Positions 1 through 7,136 are shown, numbered from the stretch's first letter. The stretch is 9,559 nucleotides of DNA from Comamonadaceae bacterium (GCA_947377705.1 CANCGU010000090.1:1-9559); one strand, 5' to 3'. Numbers and translations are program-made. The notes: a model not told the origin generated them from the sequence alone.

Positions 1-297
1 GTGAAAACGGCCTTCTTCGCCAGCGACCCCAACTTGGGCCGCATCTTGGCGGCGGTGGGTTATGCAGGCATCACTGACCTCGACCAAACTGGCATTGATT
101 TGTATTTGGACGATGTGCATGTGGCTATTCAAGGTGGCCGACATCCTGATTACCGCGAAGAAGAGGGTCAACGCGTGATGAAACAGTCCGAAATTACTGT
201 GCGCGTGGTCTTGGGTCGTGGCACAGCCAGCGACACCGTGTGGACCTGTGATCTGAGCCACGACTACGTCAGCATCAACGCCGACTACCGCAGCTGA
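1..297 (+). CDS. argJ: ArgJ, glutamate N-acetyltransferase / ornithine acetyltransferase, C-terminal part (5' truncated by window)
   Basis: This is the last 98 codons of argJ. ArgJ moves the acetyl group from N-acetylornithine to glutamate in the cyclic arginine pathway, in the cytoplasm. The fragment has the C-terminal ArgJ signature [20 protein letters not shown] near its start and the typical end ..[12 protein letters not shown]. The GTG at position 1 encodes an internal valine (family context ..LVKTAFFA..), so it is not the gene start. The self-cleavage threonine of the precursor lies upstream, outside the window. The TGA stop (295-297) overlaps the ATG of the next gene by one base, which suggests cotranscription and translational coupling. 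Identification is by recognised family motifs; no search was run. Confidence 0.93.
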   Translation: MKTAFFASDPNLGRILAAVGYAGITDLDQTGIDLYLDDVHVAIQGGRHPDYREEEGQRVMKQSEITVRVVLGRGTASDTVWTCDLSHDYVSINADYRS

Positions 298-1181
298 TGA
301 CGGACGCACTTCACCCCCTTGAACGCTTGGTGCAACGCGCTGAGGCTTTGATGGCGCGCATCGAGCAAGTGCTGCCGCAACCTATGGTCGAGCCAGATTG
401 GTCGGCCAGTGTGGCCTTTCGTTACCGCAGGCGCAACACCGGTCGTGGCGGCTTAGAGCCTGTGCGCCATGTGGCCAAGCTCGGCTTGACTGACTTGCAA
501 GAGATCGACGGCCAAAAAGAAAAAATTCAGCGCAATACCGAGCAATTTGTGAAAGGCTTGCCCGCCAACAACGTGTTGCTCACCGGTGCGCGTGGCACGG
601 GAAAGTCGTCACTCATCAAAGCGTGCTTGAACGAATACAGCCCACAAGGTTTGCGTTTGATTGAGGTCGACAAAGATGACCTGACTGATTTGCCCGACAT
701 CATCGAGTTGGTGTCAGAGCGTCCCGAAAAGTTCATGATTTTTTGTGATGACTTGAGCTTTGAAGATGGTGAGCCTGGCTACAAAGCGCTCAAATCCATC
801 TTAGATGGCTCGATTGCAGCGGCCACGCCCAATGTGCTGATTTACGCCACCAGCAACCGCCGCCATTTGTTGCCTGAGTACATGAAAGAAAACCTCACTT
901 ACACCCATACGGAAGATGGCGAAGTGCATCCCGGTGAAGGTGTGGAAGAGAAGATTTCTTTGTCCGAGCGTTTTGGTTTGTGGGTGAGTTTTTACCCCTT
1001 TAGCCAAGACGAGTACCTGATCATTGTTGCGCAGTGGTTGGCGTCGTTCGGTGTAAAGCCTGCAGAGATTGAGGCAGCTAAGCCCGAAGCACTGGTGTGG
1101 GCCTTGGAGCGTGCTTCGCGCAGTGGTCGTGTGGCTTATCAGTTTGCACGCGACTACGCGGGTAAACACGCCACTGAATAG
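297..1181 (+). CDS. DUF815 / COG2607-type AAA+ ATPase, function unknown
   Basis: A 294-residue P-loop ATPase. Visible motifs are Walker A GARGTGKS (residues 97-104), a Walker B-like strand FMIFCDDLSF (146-155) with paired aspartates, a sensor-1-like stretch YATSNRRHL (183-191) with the polar Asn expected there, and a C-terminal RSGRVAYQFARDY (275-287) that could act as sensor 2. Residues 1-90 form an N-terminal region ending in a helix that leads into the nucleotide-binding fold. This pattern and length match the DUF815 family (predicted AAA+ superfamily ATPases, COG2607), whose cellular role is not established as far as I know. There is no signal peptide or membrane segment, so it is probably cytoplasmic. 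The ATG overlaps the argJ stop (ATGA), so it is likely translated by coupling to argJ. Family assignment is strong; function is unknown. Confidence 0.88.
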   Translation: MTDALHPLERLVQRAEALMARIEQVLPQPMVEPDWSASVAFRYRRRNTGRGGLEPVRHVAKLGLTDLQEIDGQKEKIQRNTEQFVKGLPANNVLLTGARGTGKSSLIKACLNEYSPQGLRLIEVDKDDLTDLPDIIELVSERPEKFMIFCDDLSFEDGEPGYKALKSILDGSIAAATPNVLIYATSNRRHLLPEYMKENLTYTHTEDGEVHPGEGVEEKISLSERFGLWVSFYPFSQDEYLIIVAQWLASFGVKPAEIEAAKPEALVWALERASRSGRVAYQFARDYAGKHATE

Positions 1182-1195
1182 CGCGCCGCACAAGC

Positions 1196-1666
1196 ATGAC
1201 TGAAAGCCTTGTGCGTGTGGTCGATGCAGATCAGCCTCGTTCATCCGACCGAAGCTTGGTGCAAGTGGCCGTGGGCGTGTTGGTGCGTACGGATGAAGCC
1301 TTCTTGCTGACCAGTCGACCTGACGGCAAAGCGTATGCGGGCTATTGGGAATTTCCGGGCGGCAAGCTCGAAGCGGGTGAAACCGTTGAGCAAGCCTTGC
1401 GCCGCGAGTTGCAAGAAGAAATTGGCATCACTATTCAAAATTGCAACTTGTGGAAGACCGAGCGCATCGATTACCCGCATGCCTTGGTGCAACTGAACTT
1501 TTGCAAGGTCACGCAATGGACGGGTGAGTTGCAAATGCTGGAGTCTCAGTCGTTTGCATGGCAGCAGTTGCCCGTGATGGTACAACCTGTGTTGCCAGGG
1601 ACGCTGCCGGTGTTGCAGTGGTTTGCCCAAGAGCGTGGGTTTCAAGGCGAGACGCACAGCACCTGA
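1196..1666 (+). CDS. mutT: MutT-like Nudix hydrolase (probable 8-oxo-dGTP diphosphatase)
   Basis: A 156-residue Nudix protein. The complete Nudix box GX5EX7REUXEEXGU spans residues 56-78 (G56, E62, R70, E71, E74, E75, G77), with the metal-binding glutamates intact. The preceding GYWEFPGGK (49-57) is typical of MutT, which hydrolyses 8-oxo-dGTP to the monophosphate and removes a mutagenic precursor. Substrate specificity is inferred from this motif and from position: mutT sits beside yacG, zapD and coaE in many proteobacteria, including E. coli. The gene begins 14 bases after the ATPase stop and no clear Shine-Dalgarno is visible, so the first about 20 residues before the conserved VQVAVGVLV strand are less certain. 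It converges on yacG with 13 bases between the stops. Confidence 0.88.
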   Translation: MTESLVRVVDADQPRSSDRSLVQVAVGVLVRTDEAFLLTSRPDGKAYAGYWEFPGGKLEAGETVEQALRRELQEEIGITIQNCNLWKTERIDYPHALVQLNFCKVTQWTGELQMLESQSFAWQQLPVMVQPVLPGTLPVLQWFAQERGFQGETHST

Positions 1667-1679
1667 GATACCAAGCTGT

Positions 1680-1880
1680 TTATTGCAGCGGTGTGTTTTC
1701 GAAGTCGGCGTCGTCTTGTGGCGTTGGGTCGGGCAAGCGGTGCTCTTCGTTGGCCCAAGCGCCTAGGTCAATGTTGCGACAGCGTTCGCCGCAAAAAGGG
1801 CGGTAAATATTGGCCATTTCGTAGCGGCTAGGACCGCCACATTGCGGACAAACGACGATGCGAACCTCAGCGTCGTTCAT
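1680..1880 (-). CDS. yacG: YacG, zinc-finger DNA gyrase inhibitor
   Basis: A 66-residue protein with the YacG zinc knuckle: CPQC at residues 11-14 and CGERC at 30-34 (C11, C14, C30, C34), then the family hallmark RNIDLGAWANEEHRLP (35-50) and an acidic, disordered-looking tail. YacG of E. coli binds GyrB and inhibits gyrase; that role is transferred by family. The ATG lies 3 bases after the zapD stop, so translation is probably coupled to zapD. This is the last gene of the minus-strand run. I see no hairpin terminator in the 13 bases before the converging mutT stop. Confidence 0.92.
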   Translation of the reverse strand: MNDAEVRIVVCPQCGGPSRYEMANIYRPFCGERCRNIDLGAWANEEHRLPDPTPQDDADFENTPLQ

Positions 1881-1883
1881 GGC

Positions 1884-2636
1884 TTAGACGCAAAGAGCCA
1901 TTTCAAAAGGCACATCGTCGGTGCTGTGCTGCAAACGACCATCGCCGTCTTGGCGCATCATGCGTACCCAAATCATCAGCCGGTTGCCACTGATTTCTGG
2001 AATGAAGCCCAACGCAGGGTCAATCGCCACGCGCATGAGTTGAAACTTGCCTTGTGCCAACGATTGCTGGAACTGGCCGCCCATAGCCATCATTTTTTGT
2101 GTGGTGCCGGTGTCACGCATGAGCGAGAGCAGCAGGTTCACAGAGTCGTTCATGGGTTGGAACACTTCGAACCAACGCAAGATGTCAGCGCGGCGCACAT
2201 CGGGGCTTTGTTGCTGCCAAGCATGGTAGGCGGGTAAGTCAAAACAACAAGTGCCGCCAGGAATTGCGGCGCGGTTACGCAAGGCTGAGAGCCATTCGTT
2301 TTCGGTGATATTTTGGCCAATCTTGCCCACGGCGCCGTTAAGGCCGTTGAAACAATGGTCAATGTTGTCGAGCAACTGTTGCAATGCCGTTTCAGAAACT
2401 GAAGGATTGCCTCGCAAGGAGTTGAACTGTTGCTTATGGCGCTCTAAGTCTTTGAGCACGTCAGATTTGAGGTCTGTGCGCCCACCGGCTTCGACCAACT
2501 CAAACAAGGTGGTGAGCGCAAAGTGGTTGTCAACGGGATGGTTGCGTGAAGTTAGCTCTTCAAAACGCTGAAACAGGTGTTCCAAGCGCAAATAGGTGCG
2601 CACACGTTCGTTGAAGGGATGTTCGTACAGAATCAC
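1884..2636 (-). CDS. zapD: ZapD, FtsZ-bundling cell division protein
   Basis: A 250-residue protein matching ZapD (DUF1342, formerly YacF) in length and landmarks: N-terminal YEHPFNERVRTYLRLEHLF (residues 4-22), the central ENEWLSALRNRAAIPGGTC (112-130), and the end DVPFEMALCV (241-250). ZapD crosslinks FtsZ filaments at the Z ring in the cytoplasm. The start is GTG (2634-2636). Upstream in-frame codons back to the TAA at 2670-2672 include no ATG, GTG or TTG, so GTG is the only standard start, though no purine-rich Shine-Dalgarno precedes it. The 73-base gap after coaE contains a TATGAT at 2678-2683 (minus) and a TTGACA, but they are only 6 bases apart and do not make a normal promoter. Readthrough from coaE is the simpler explanation. 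Confidence 0.93.
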   Translation of the reverse strand: MILYEHPFNERVRTYLRLEHLFQRFEELTSRNHPVDNHFALTTLFELVEAGGRTDLKSDVLKDLERHKQQFNSLRGNPSVSETALQQLLDNIDHCFNGLNGAVGKIGQNITENEWLSALRNRAAIPGGTCCFDLPAYHAWQQQSPDVRRADILRWFEVFQPMNDSVNLLLSLMRDTGTTQKMMAMGGQFQQSLAQGKFQLMRVAIDPALGFIPEISGNRLMIWVRMMRQDGDGRLQHSTDDVPFEMALCV

Positions 2637-2709
2637 GCGGAAAAACGGGTCAAATATGGGCTTTTGTAATTAGCAAGATCATAACCGGTTGTCAAAGGCC
2701 TTCGCGCCC

Positions 2710-3333
2710 TCAAAGCGGTTGAATCGGTAAAGCTGACACAAGTTGATCTAAGGCCTCGAAAGATAAGGCGTTGTTGTATATCACCCAGTCAGCGGCCGCC
2801 AATCGTTGTTCGCGTGTTGCTTGCGAAGCGATTATTTTTTTAACTCCCTCGCGACTCAAGTCATTGCGTGCCATGACCCGCTGAATTTGAGTCTCGACAA
2901 GGCAGTCGACCACCAGGACGCGGTCAACTTGCGCGCGCCAGTGACCAGACTCCACCAACAGCGGCACATCAAAAACAACGGTGCGGTGACCCGCCTTGAA
3001 TGCGGCTTGCGCTTGGCGCTTGGTTTCCAGAGCGACCAGAGGGTGAATAATGCCTTCCAACCGCTTTTTAGCCAAGGCGTCGTCGAACACATGCGCGCGC
3101 ATGCGGTCCCGATCTAGAGCGCCTTCGTGTGTCACAAAATCAGCCCCAAACGTCTTTGCAATGGCTGGCATGGCTGAGCCATGGGCTGCAGTGACGCTGC
3201 GCGCAATGGCATCCGCATCGACCAATGCGGCCCCGCGCTGAATCAACAGGTTTGCCACACTGCTTTTGCCGCTTCCGATGCCGCCGGTCAGGCCCAATCG
3301 AAGCGTCCGAGGGGTATGTGTTTGGGAATTCAT
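2710..3333 (-). CDS. coaE: CoaE, dephospho-CoA kinase
   Basis: A 207-residue cytoplasmic kinase catalysing the last step of coenzyme A synthesis (ATP-dependent phosphorylation of dephospho-CoA). From the chosen ATG, the P-loop GGIGSGKS is at residues 17-24, DADAIAR at 39-45, IIHPLV at 95-100, FDVPLLVES at 121-129 and the lid/adenine region SQATREQR at 170-177, all family hallmarks. The reading frame stays open upstream to 3402, but that extra stretch overlaps pilD and has no family resemblance. The ATG at 3331-3333 places the P-loop at the usual distance and gives the usual length. The start lies 10 bases after the pilD stop, so coaE is probably cotranscribed with the pil genes. Confidence 0.95.
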   Translation of the reverse strand: MNSQTHTPRTLRLGLTGGIGSGKSSVANLLIQRGAALVDADAIARSVTAAHGSAMPAIAKTFGADFVTHEGALDRDRMRAHVFDDALAKKRLEGIIHPLVALETKRQAQAAFKAGHRTVVFDVPLLVESGHWRAQVDRVLVVDCLVETQIQRVMARNDLSREGVKKIIASQATREQRLAAADWVIYNNALSFEALDQLVSALPIQPL

Positions 3334-3343
3334 GGCGTTCTGT

Positions 3344-4153
3344 TTATGCAGCAAATGACAGACCCATCCATGTCGTGATTGGGGCGGTGCCAACAACGGC
3401 AATCAGCAGACCTGCTGCCGCTAAGAATGGGCCAAAAGGTACGTAGCCGTCGTCAGGCAGTCGATGTGTGAATTTAAGTGTTAACCCAAAAATGGCACCG
3501 CTCAAGCTCGCCAATATCAGCAATGGAATCAGAGCTAGAGGCCCCACCCAAGTCCCTAAGCCCGCTAGTAATTTGAAATCGCCTGCGCCCATGCCTTGTT
3601 TGCCCGTTAGGTGTTGAAACACCGTAGCGACGAGCCAAAGCACACCATAGCCGGTGACGGCACCCCATACCGATTGGTCTAAGCCGATGGGTAGCCATTG
3701 CATGGCGCTGGCCATGAGGCCGCCCCATACCAACGCTTGCGTTAAATCGTCGGGAAGCAGTGTCGTTTGCCAGTCAATCACTGCCAACGCTAACAACGTC
3801 GTGGCAAACAATGCCCAGCATAGGGCGGTGACGTTGAATCCCCAGTGCCATGCACATGCGACCCATGTCAAGCCCGTGACGAACTCAATACATGGATAAA
3901 GAGGGCTGATGGCTTGTTGGCAAAACCCGCAACGACCTTTGAGTCCAATAAAACTGATCAAAGGAATGTTGTGTTGCCACTTCAACGTGGTTTGGCAATG
4001 GGGGCAGTGTGATGCGGGCCAGGATAAGTCATAGCGTGGCTGGCTTTGATCTGCTTTGAGCTCGGCCATGACCATGCGTGGCAAACGATGAATCAAGACA
4101 TTCACAAAACTGCCAACCACCAGTCCGAGCCCAAATGCGATAACCCATGTCAT
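3344..4153 (-). CDS. pilD: PilD, A24-family prepilin leader peptidase / N-methyltransferase
   Basis: A 269-residue polytopic inner-membrane aspartyl protease that cleaves the leader of type IV prepilins and pseudopilins and methylates the new N terminus. Sequence signs are an N-terminal membrane segment with GSFVNVLIHRLP (residues 14-25), a cytoplasmic domain with two CxxC pairs (C50/C53, C75/C78), and the two catalytic aspartates expected for the family: D127 in IDWQTTLLPD and D192 in GMGAGDFKLL (GxGD). The spacing is close to that of studied homologues such as TcpJ. Several further hydrophobic segments follow (about 92-126, 141-155, 162-180, 203-226 and 243-262). The ATG overlaps the pilC stop (ATGA). 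One peptidase can serve both type IV pili and type II secretion, so the substrates are not determined here. Confidence 0.94.
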   Translation of the reverse strand: MTWVIAFGLGLVVGSFVNVLIHRLPRMVMAELKADQSQPRYDLSWPASHCPHCQTTLKWQHNIPLISFIGLKGRCGFCQQAISPLYPCIEFVTGLTWVACAWHWGFNVTALCWALFATTLLALAVIDWQTTLLPDDLTQALVWGGLMASAMQWLPIGLDQSVWGAVTGYGVLWLVATVFQHLTGKQGMGAGDFKLLAGLGTWVGPLALIPLLILASLSGAIFGLTLKFTHRLPDDGYVPFGPFLAAAGLLIAVVGTAPITTWMGLSFAA

Positions 4154-5364
4154 ACCACTTGCCCTAGTTGGAAAATCGGAAGATACAAAGCCATCACTAA
4201 GCCACCAATCAACACACCCAACACCACCATGATGAAGGGCTCCATAAGTGTAGACAGTCTTGCCACCGTGCTGTCGACCTCACGCTCATAGTATTCTGCC
4301 GTTTTGGCCAGCATGTGGTCTAGCGCACCAGACTCTTCGCCAATGGCGCACATTTGTCCGACCATGGGCGGAAAGAGTTGTTCTGTGCTTTCCAAGGCTT
4401 GTGAGAGTGATGTGCCTCGCATCAGTTGCGCTTGAACAGACTGTGTGGCGGCTTGAAACAATGTATTTCCTGTCACGTCTTGAACGGCTTCTAATGCTTC
4501 TGTCAATGGCACTCCTGCTGCAAATAAAGTCGCTAAAGTTCGCGTCCAACGTGCGGTGCAAACGTGTCGTGTCAGTGGACCTGCAATCGGAATGCGTAGC
4601 CAGAAACGATGGAGATGTCGCTGCCATTCGATGCGCTGCTTCACCTCATGGTGCACCCACCATCCCGCAACAATGCAGACCGTGATGCCCACTAATCCAT
4701 AAAGCTGAAAACTTTCACTCAGTGAAATAACCAGTCGCGTGAGCCACGGCAACTCAGTCCCAAAGGACATGAAAATATTTTGGAAAGCGGGAACCACAAA
4801 CTCCAAAATAAGTGCGAGTACGGTAACTGCAATTGCAAGTATGGCGCTCGGGTAGATCAGTGCGGACCTTACCGTCGACTTCAGCGCTTGCGTTTTTTCC
4901 AGGTGATGTGCCAATCGATCCAGTACGACATCCAGCATGCCTGCCATTTCGCCGGCGGCGACCAAATTGCAATAAAACGCATCAAAAGCGTCGTGTTTTC
5001 TCAAAACTTGGTTGAGTGCCATCCCGCTTTCAATGTGTGTCCGGATCTCATGAATCAGTGTTTGAAAGGCTGATGGCGGCAATCCTTGATGGAGCATGTC
5101 AAATGATTGAAGCAATGGCACGCCCGCGTGGAGCAGCGTGGCCAATTGACGTGTCATTTGAACGATTTCACGGGTTTGAATTCGAGATTTTTGTGTGCGC
5201 TTGAGCCAAGCTGGGACTTCTAGCTGGTATTGAATGCGGAGGGGGCGAATGCGCTGCTGCTTCAACCATTGCGTGACTTCTTTTTTGCTGTTGGCCTGCA
5301 TTTCCCCATGTAAACACACGCCTTGTCGATCATGGCCACGCCATGCGTAGCAACGCTTAGTCAT
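4150..5364 (-). CDS. pilC: PilC / GspF-family inner-membrane platform protein
   Basis: A 404-residue platform protein that couples the PilB motor to pilus assembly at the inner membrane. The N terminus MTKRCYAWRGHDRQG is the usual PilC opening (..F.W.G.D..G). Two GspF domains follow: residues about 68-191, with LATLLHAGVPLLQ at 75-87, and about 271-393, with LATLFAAGVPLTEAL at 277-291. The repeat of this motif shows the internal duplication. Membrane segments are near 173-196, 221-237 and 374-396. The ATG at 5362-5364 overlaps the pilB stop by 8 bases; the frame is open further upstream to 5493, but that part lies over pilB and has no family resemblance. No Shine-Dalgarno is obvious, so coupling to pilB is likely. 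GspF of a type II secretion system is the alternative name; the pilD-coaE context favours pilC. Confidence 0.92.
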   Translation of the reverse strand: MTKRCYAWRGHDRQGVCLHGEMQANSKKEVTQWLKQQRIRPLRIQYQLEVPAWLKRTQKSRIQTREIVQMTRQLATLLHAGVPLLQSFDMLHQGLPPSAFQTLIHEIRTHIESGMALNQVLRKHDAFDAFYCNLVAAGEMAGMLDVVLDRLAHHLEKTQALKSTVRSALIYPSAILAIAVTVLALILEFVVPAFQNIFMSFGTELPWLTRLVISLSESFQLYGLVGITVCIVAGWWVHHEVKQRIEWQRHLHRFWLRIPIAGPLTRHVCTARWTRTLATLFAAGVPLTEALEAVQDVTGNTLFQAATQSVQAQLMRGTSLSQALESTEQLFPPMVGQMCAIGEESGALDHMLAKTAEYYEREVDSTVARLSTLMEPFIMVVLGVLIGGLVMALYLPIFQLGQVV

Positions 5365-6574
5365 GAATTGTGAGGGCCATGACCTCGTCCATGGAGGTGA
5401 TGCCCTGCAAGACTTTGAGCCACCCGGCTTGCCGCAGTGTGCGAATGCCTTCTGCTGCCGCTTGTGCCGCCAATGTTTGGCTGTCGCTGTCACTCAGAAT
5501 GAGTGCCTGCATGGCATGGCTGATGGGCATCACTTGGTAAATGCCGATGCGTCCTTTGTAACCCTTGTCGCAGAGGGAGCAACCCACTGCTTTGAACAGT
5601 TTGGCTTGTGTCCGTGAATTGGCAGTGCGTGCTTGGTTGTCTTGCGGGTGGAATGTTTTGAAAAATAATTCGGTTTGTGTTTCGCCCACGGCGCATTTGC
5701 AGTGATCGCACAAGCGTCTGATCAAGCGTTGCGCGGTGATGAGGCTCACACTCGCCGCCACATTGAATGCGGGAATGCCCATGTGACGTAACCGAGCTAA
5801 GGTGCCGGGTGCATCGTTTGTATGCAGCGTGGATAAAACGAGGTGGCCGGTTTGGGCGGATTGGATGGCAATTTCAGCGGTTTCTACATCACGAATTTCA
5901 CCGACCATGATCACGTCAGGATCTTGTCTCAGTAATGCCCGGAGTGCGCTGGCGAACGTTAAGCCTGCACGTTCATTGATATTGACTTGGTTGGCACCTG
6001 GGAGATGAATTTCTGAAGGGTCTTCTACGGTTGAAATATTGACTTCTGTTCGATTCAGTAATTCAAGGCAGCTATACAGCGACAAAGTTTTGCCAGCCCC
6101 TGTGGGCCCCGTCATCAAAATGAGGCCATGTGGACGTTTGAGTGCTTGAAGCAAATGCGCGCGGTCATCGGGTTCATAGCCTAAAGCGTCGAGACTGGGT
6201 CTCTCGCGCGAAAAATTTAAGATACGCACCACAATTTTCTCCCCATGTAGCGTGGGTAAAGAGCTCACCCGTAAATCAATGGTTTGATCTTTGTAGGCGT
6301 ACTGAATGCGCCCATCCTGCGGTAAACGTTTTTCCGCAATGTCCATCCGTGCCAAGACTTTCAGGCGCGAGACCACGGGGTCTCGCAAGCTGAGCGAGGG
6401 TGTGGCAGCCATGCGTAATTGACCATCAATGCGAAAGCGCACGCGAAAGAAATCTTCGCCACTTTCGACATGAATGTCTGAAGCGACGAGTTCCAATGCC
6501 TGTTGAAGCAGTTGATCTAAGGTTTGAACCGCAGACCCTTCAGAGGCCACGGGCGGGGTGGGTGGTGGGGGCAT
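5357..6574 (-). CDS. pilB: PilB / GspE-family assembly ATPase lacking the usual N-terminal domain
   Basis: A 405-residue secretion-type ATPase (409 if begun at the ATG at 6584-6586; numbers below use that longer form). It holds SDIHVE (36-41), Walker A GPTGAGKT (160-167), Asp box STVEDPSEIHLPG (185-197), Walker B DPDVIMVGEIRD (222-233), His box TGHLVLSTLHTNDA (246-259) and the zinc tetracysteine C293/C296 with C336/C339. These features mark an active PilB/GspE motor rather than PilT. PilB is normally about 570 residues; here the N-terminal MshEN/T2SSE_N-type domain is absent and the protein opens with a proline-rich MPPPPTPP before QTLDQLLQQALELVASDIH. The upstream frame closes at 6650-6652 with no further ATG, so no N-domain is hidden there. 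I chose the ATG at 6572-6574 because GAGG lies 6 bases before it. First gene of the run into pilC. Confidence 0.9.
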   Translation of the reverse strand: MPPPPTPPVASEGSAVQTLDQLLQQALELVASDIHVESGEDFFRVRFRIDGQLRMAATPSLSLRDPVVSRLKVLARMDIAEKRLPQDGRIQYAYKDQTIDLRVSSLPTLHGEKIVVRILNFSRERPSLDALGYEPDDRAHLLQALKRPHGLILMTGPTGAGKTLSLYSCLELLNRTEVNISTVEDPSEIHLPGANQVNINERAGLTFASALRALLRQDPDVIMVGEIRDVETAEIAIQSAQTGHLVLSTLHTNDAPGTLARLRHMGIPAFNVAASVSLITAQRLIRRLCDHCKCAVGETQTELFFKTFHPQDNQARTANSRTQAKLFKAVGCSLCDKGYKGRIGIYQVMPISHAMQALILSDSDSQTLAAQAAAEGIRTLRQAGWLKVLQGITSMDEVMALTIHD

Positions 6575-6580
6575 GGCCAT

Positions 6581-6584
6581 CCTC
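6581..6584 (-). promoter_or_regulatory. Shine-Dalgarno of pilB, deciding its start
   Basis: On the minus strand GAGG is followed by six bases and then the ATG at 6572-6574. The two earlier in-frame ATGs (6584-6586 and 6578-6580) overlap or abut this motif and have no purine-rich site of their own, so initiation at the third ATG is the better reading. Confidence 0.5.
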
Positions 6585-6586
6585 AT

Positions 6587-6761
6587 TTGACAAATGAAGA
6601 TTTTTGGATGGAGCGTTCGTCGGATGATCAGGTGGGCGTTACAAAGATGTCATTTGGCCCATCCTTGAAAAATACGCCGTTGATGCATTTGAAAGCCTTT
6701 AAATTTAAGTAAACTAATCAAATCAGCATGGCTGGTAAAAAATCAACATAGGAACAACAAC
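6587..6761. other. Intergenic region between divergent pilB and the HU gene
   Basis: About 175 bases that must carry the start signals for both directions. The half nearest HU is AT-rich and contains a perfect 10-base palindrome TTAAATTTAA at 6699-6708. A weak promoter pair for HU could be TTGAAA (6689-6694) with TAAACT (6710-6715), but the 15-base spacer is short. I find no convincing -35/-10 pair for pilB. A seven-codon open frame (6728-6751) ends inside the HU ribosome binding site. Confidence 0.4.
6750..6753 (+). promoter_or_regulatory. Shine-Dalgarno of the HU gene, supporting a GTG start
   Basis: AGGA stands eight bases before the GTG at 6762-6764. It supports that GTG as the initiation codon, as does the canonical HU opening [11 protein letters not shown]. 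Confidence 0.65.
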
Positions 6762-7034
6762 GTGAACAAGACAGAACTCATTGAACACATCGCAGGTCAA
6801 TCTGATATCTCTAAAGCTGCCGCGACTCGCGCACTCGCTTCCATTATTGAAGCCGTCAAAAAGACCCTCAAAAAAGGTGACACCGTAACTTTGGTCGGTT
6901 TTGGCACTTTTAGCGTGAGCAAGCGTGCTGCACGCACAGGCCGTAACCCACGCACGGGCGCCGCTTTAAAAATCAAAGCCGCTAAAGTGCCACGTTTCAA
7001 GCCTGGCAAGGGTTTGAAGGATGCTTTGAATTAA
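6762..7034 (+). CDS. hup: HU-family DNA-binding protein
   Basis: A 90-residue histone-like protein of the HU family, which binds and bends DNA without strong sequence preference and compacts the nucleoid. The N-terminal helices carry [11 protein letters not shown] (1-11) and the helix 18-38. The saddle strand has GFGTFSV (46-52), and the DNA-embracing arm has RNPRTG (61-66) with the intercalating proline at P63, followed by [15 protein letters not shown] (75-89). Length is normal. The start is GTG with AGGA eight bases upstream. A strong hairpin terminator follows 23 bases after the stop, so it is probably a single-gene unit. IHF subunits are less likely given the length and the K-rich arm. 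Confidence 0.95.
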   Translation: MNKTELIEHIAGQSDISKAAATRALASIIEAVKKTLKKGDTVTLVGFGTFSVSKRAARTGRNPRTGAALKIKAAKVPRFKPGKGLKDALN

Positions 7035-7057
7035 TTTTAAATTCAAATCAATTTAAT

Positions 7058-7083
7058 AAAAGCCTGCTTTATGCAGGCTTTTT
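7058..7083 (+). terminator. Intrinsic terminator after the HU gene
   Basis: A perfect 10-base stem, AAAAGCCTGC (7058-7067) pairing with GCAGGCTTTT (7073-7082), with loop TTTAT and a run of five T at 7079-7083. It lies 23 bases after the HU stop. The upstream A run means the reverse strand also shows a T tract, so it could work in both directions, though no gene on the minus strand ends here. Confidence 0.93.
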
Positions 7084-7101
7084 AATTTATTAAAGTATGT
7101 T

Positions 7102-7107
7102 TAGAAT
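7102..7107 (+). promoter_or_regulatory. Candidate -10 element for the H-NS gene
   Basis: TAGAAT matches the TATAAT consensus at five of six bases and lies 40 bases before the H-NS ATG, just after the HU terminator, where a promoter is needed. The 17-base-spaced -35 position falls in the terminator T tract and matches poorly, so this is only a candidate. Confidence 0.35.
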
Positions 7108-7136
7108 ATGAACCTTGATTTCGAAATATATTGAAT

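Noticed and set aside
801..1244. 147-codon open frame on the minus strand
   Set aside because: It lies antisense to the ATPase and the start of mutT, whose motifs are clear, and its translation has no recognisable domain.
1241..1657. 138-codon open frame on the minus strand
   Set aside because: It mirrors the Nudix gene, which has an intact Nudix box; the antisense translation looks random.
1667..1679. Possible terminator between convergent mutT and yacG
   Set aside because: Only 13 bases separate the stops, and no inverted repeat with a T tract is visible there or just beyond.
1842..2237. 131-codon open frame on the plus strand
   Set aside because: Antisense to zapD; His-rich translation typical of a shadow frame.
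2670..2700. Possible zapD promoter (TTGACA and TATGAT on the minus strand)
   Set aside because: The two hexamers are only 6 bases apart and neither has a partner at normal spacing, so I did not list it as a promoter.
3334..3402. Upstream extension of coaE
   Set aside because: It overlaps the end of pilD, and the ATG at 3331-3333 gives the normal CoaE length and P-loop position.
4260..4685. 141-codon open frame on the plus strand
   Set aside because: Antisense to the second GspF domain of pilC, with no family features.
5365..5493. Upstream extension of pilC
   Set aside because: It overlaps the zinc-motif end of pilB and does not resemble PilC; the ATG at 5362-5364 gives the canonical N terminus.
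6699..6708. Palindrome TTAAATTTAA as an operator
   Set aside because: A single 10-base AT palindrome in an AT-rich region is easily chance, and no second copy is seen.
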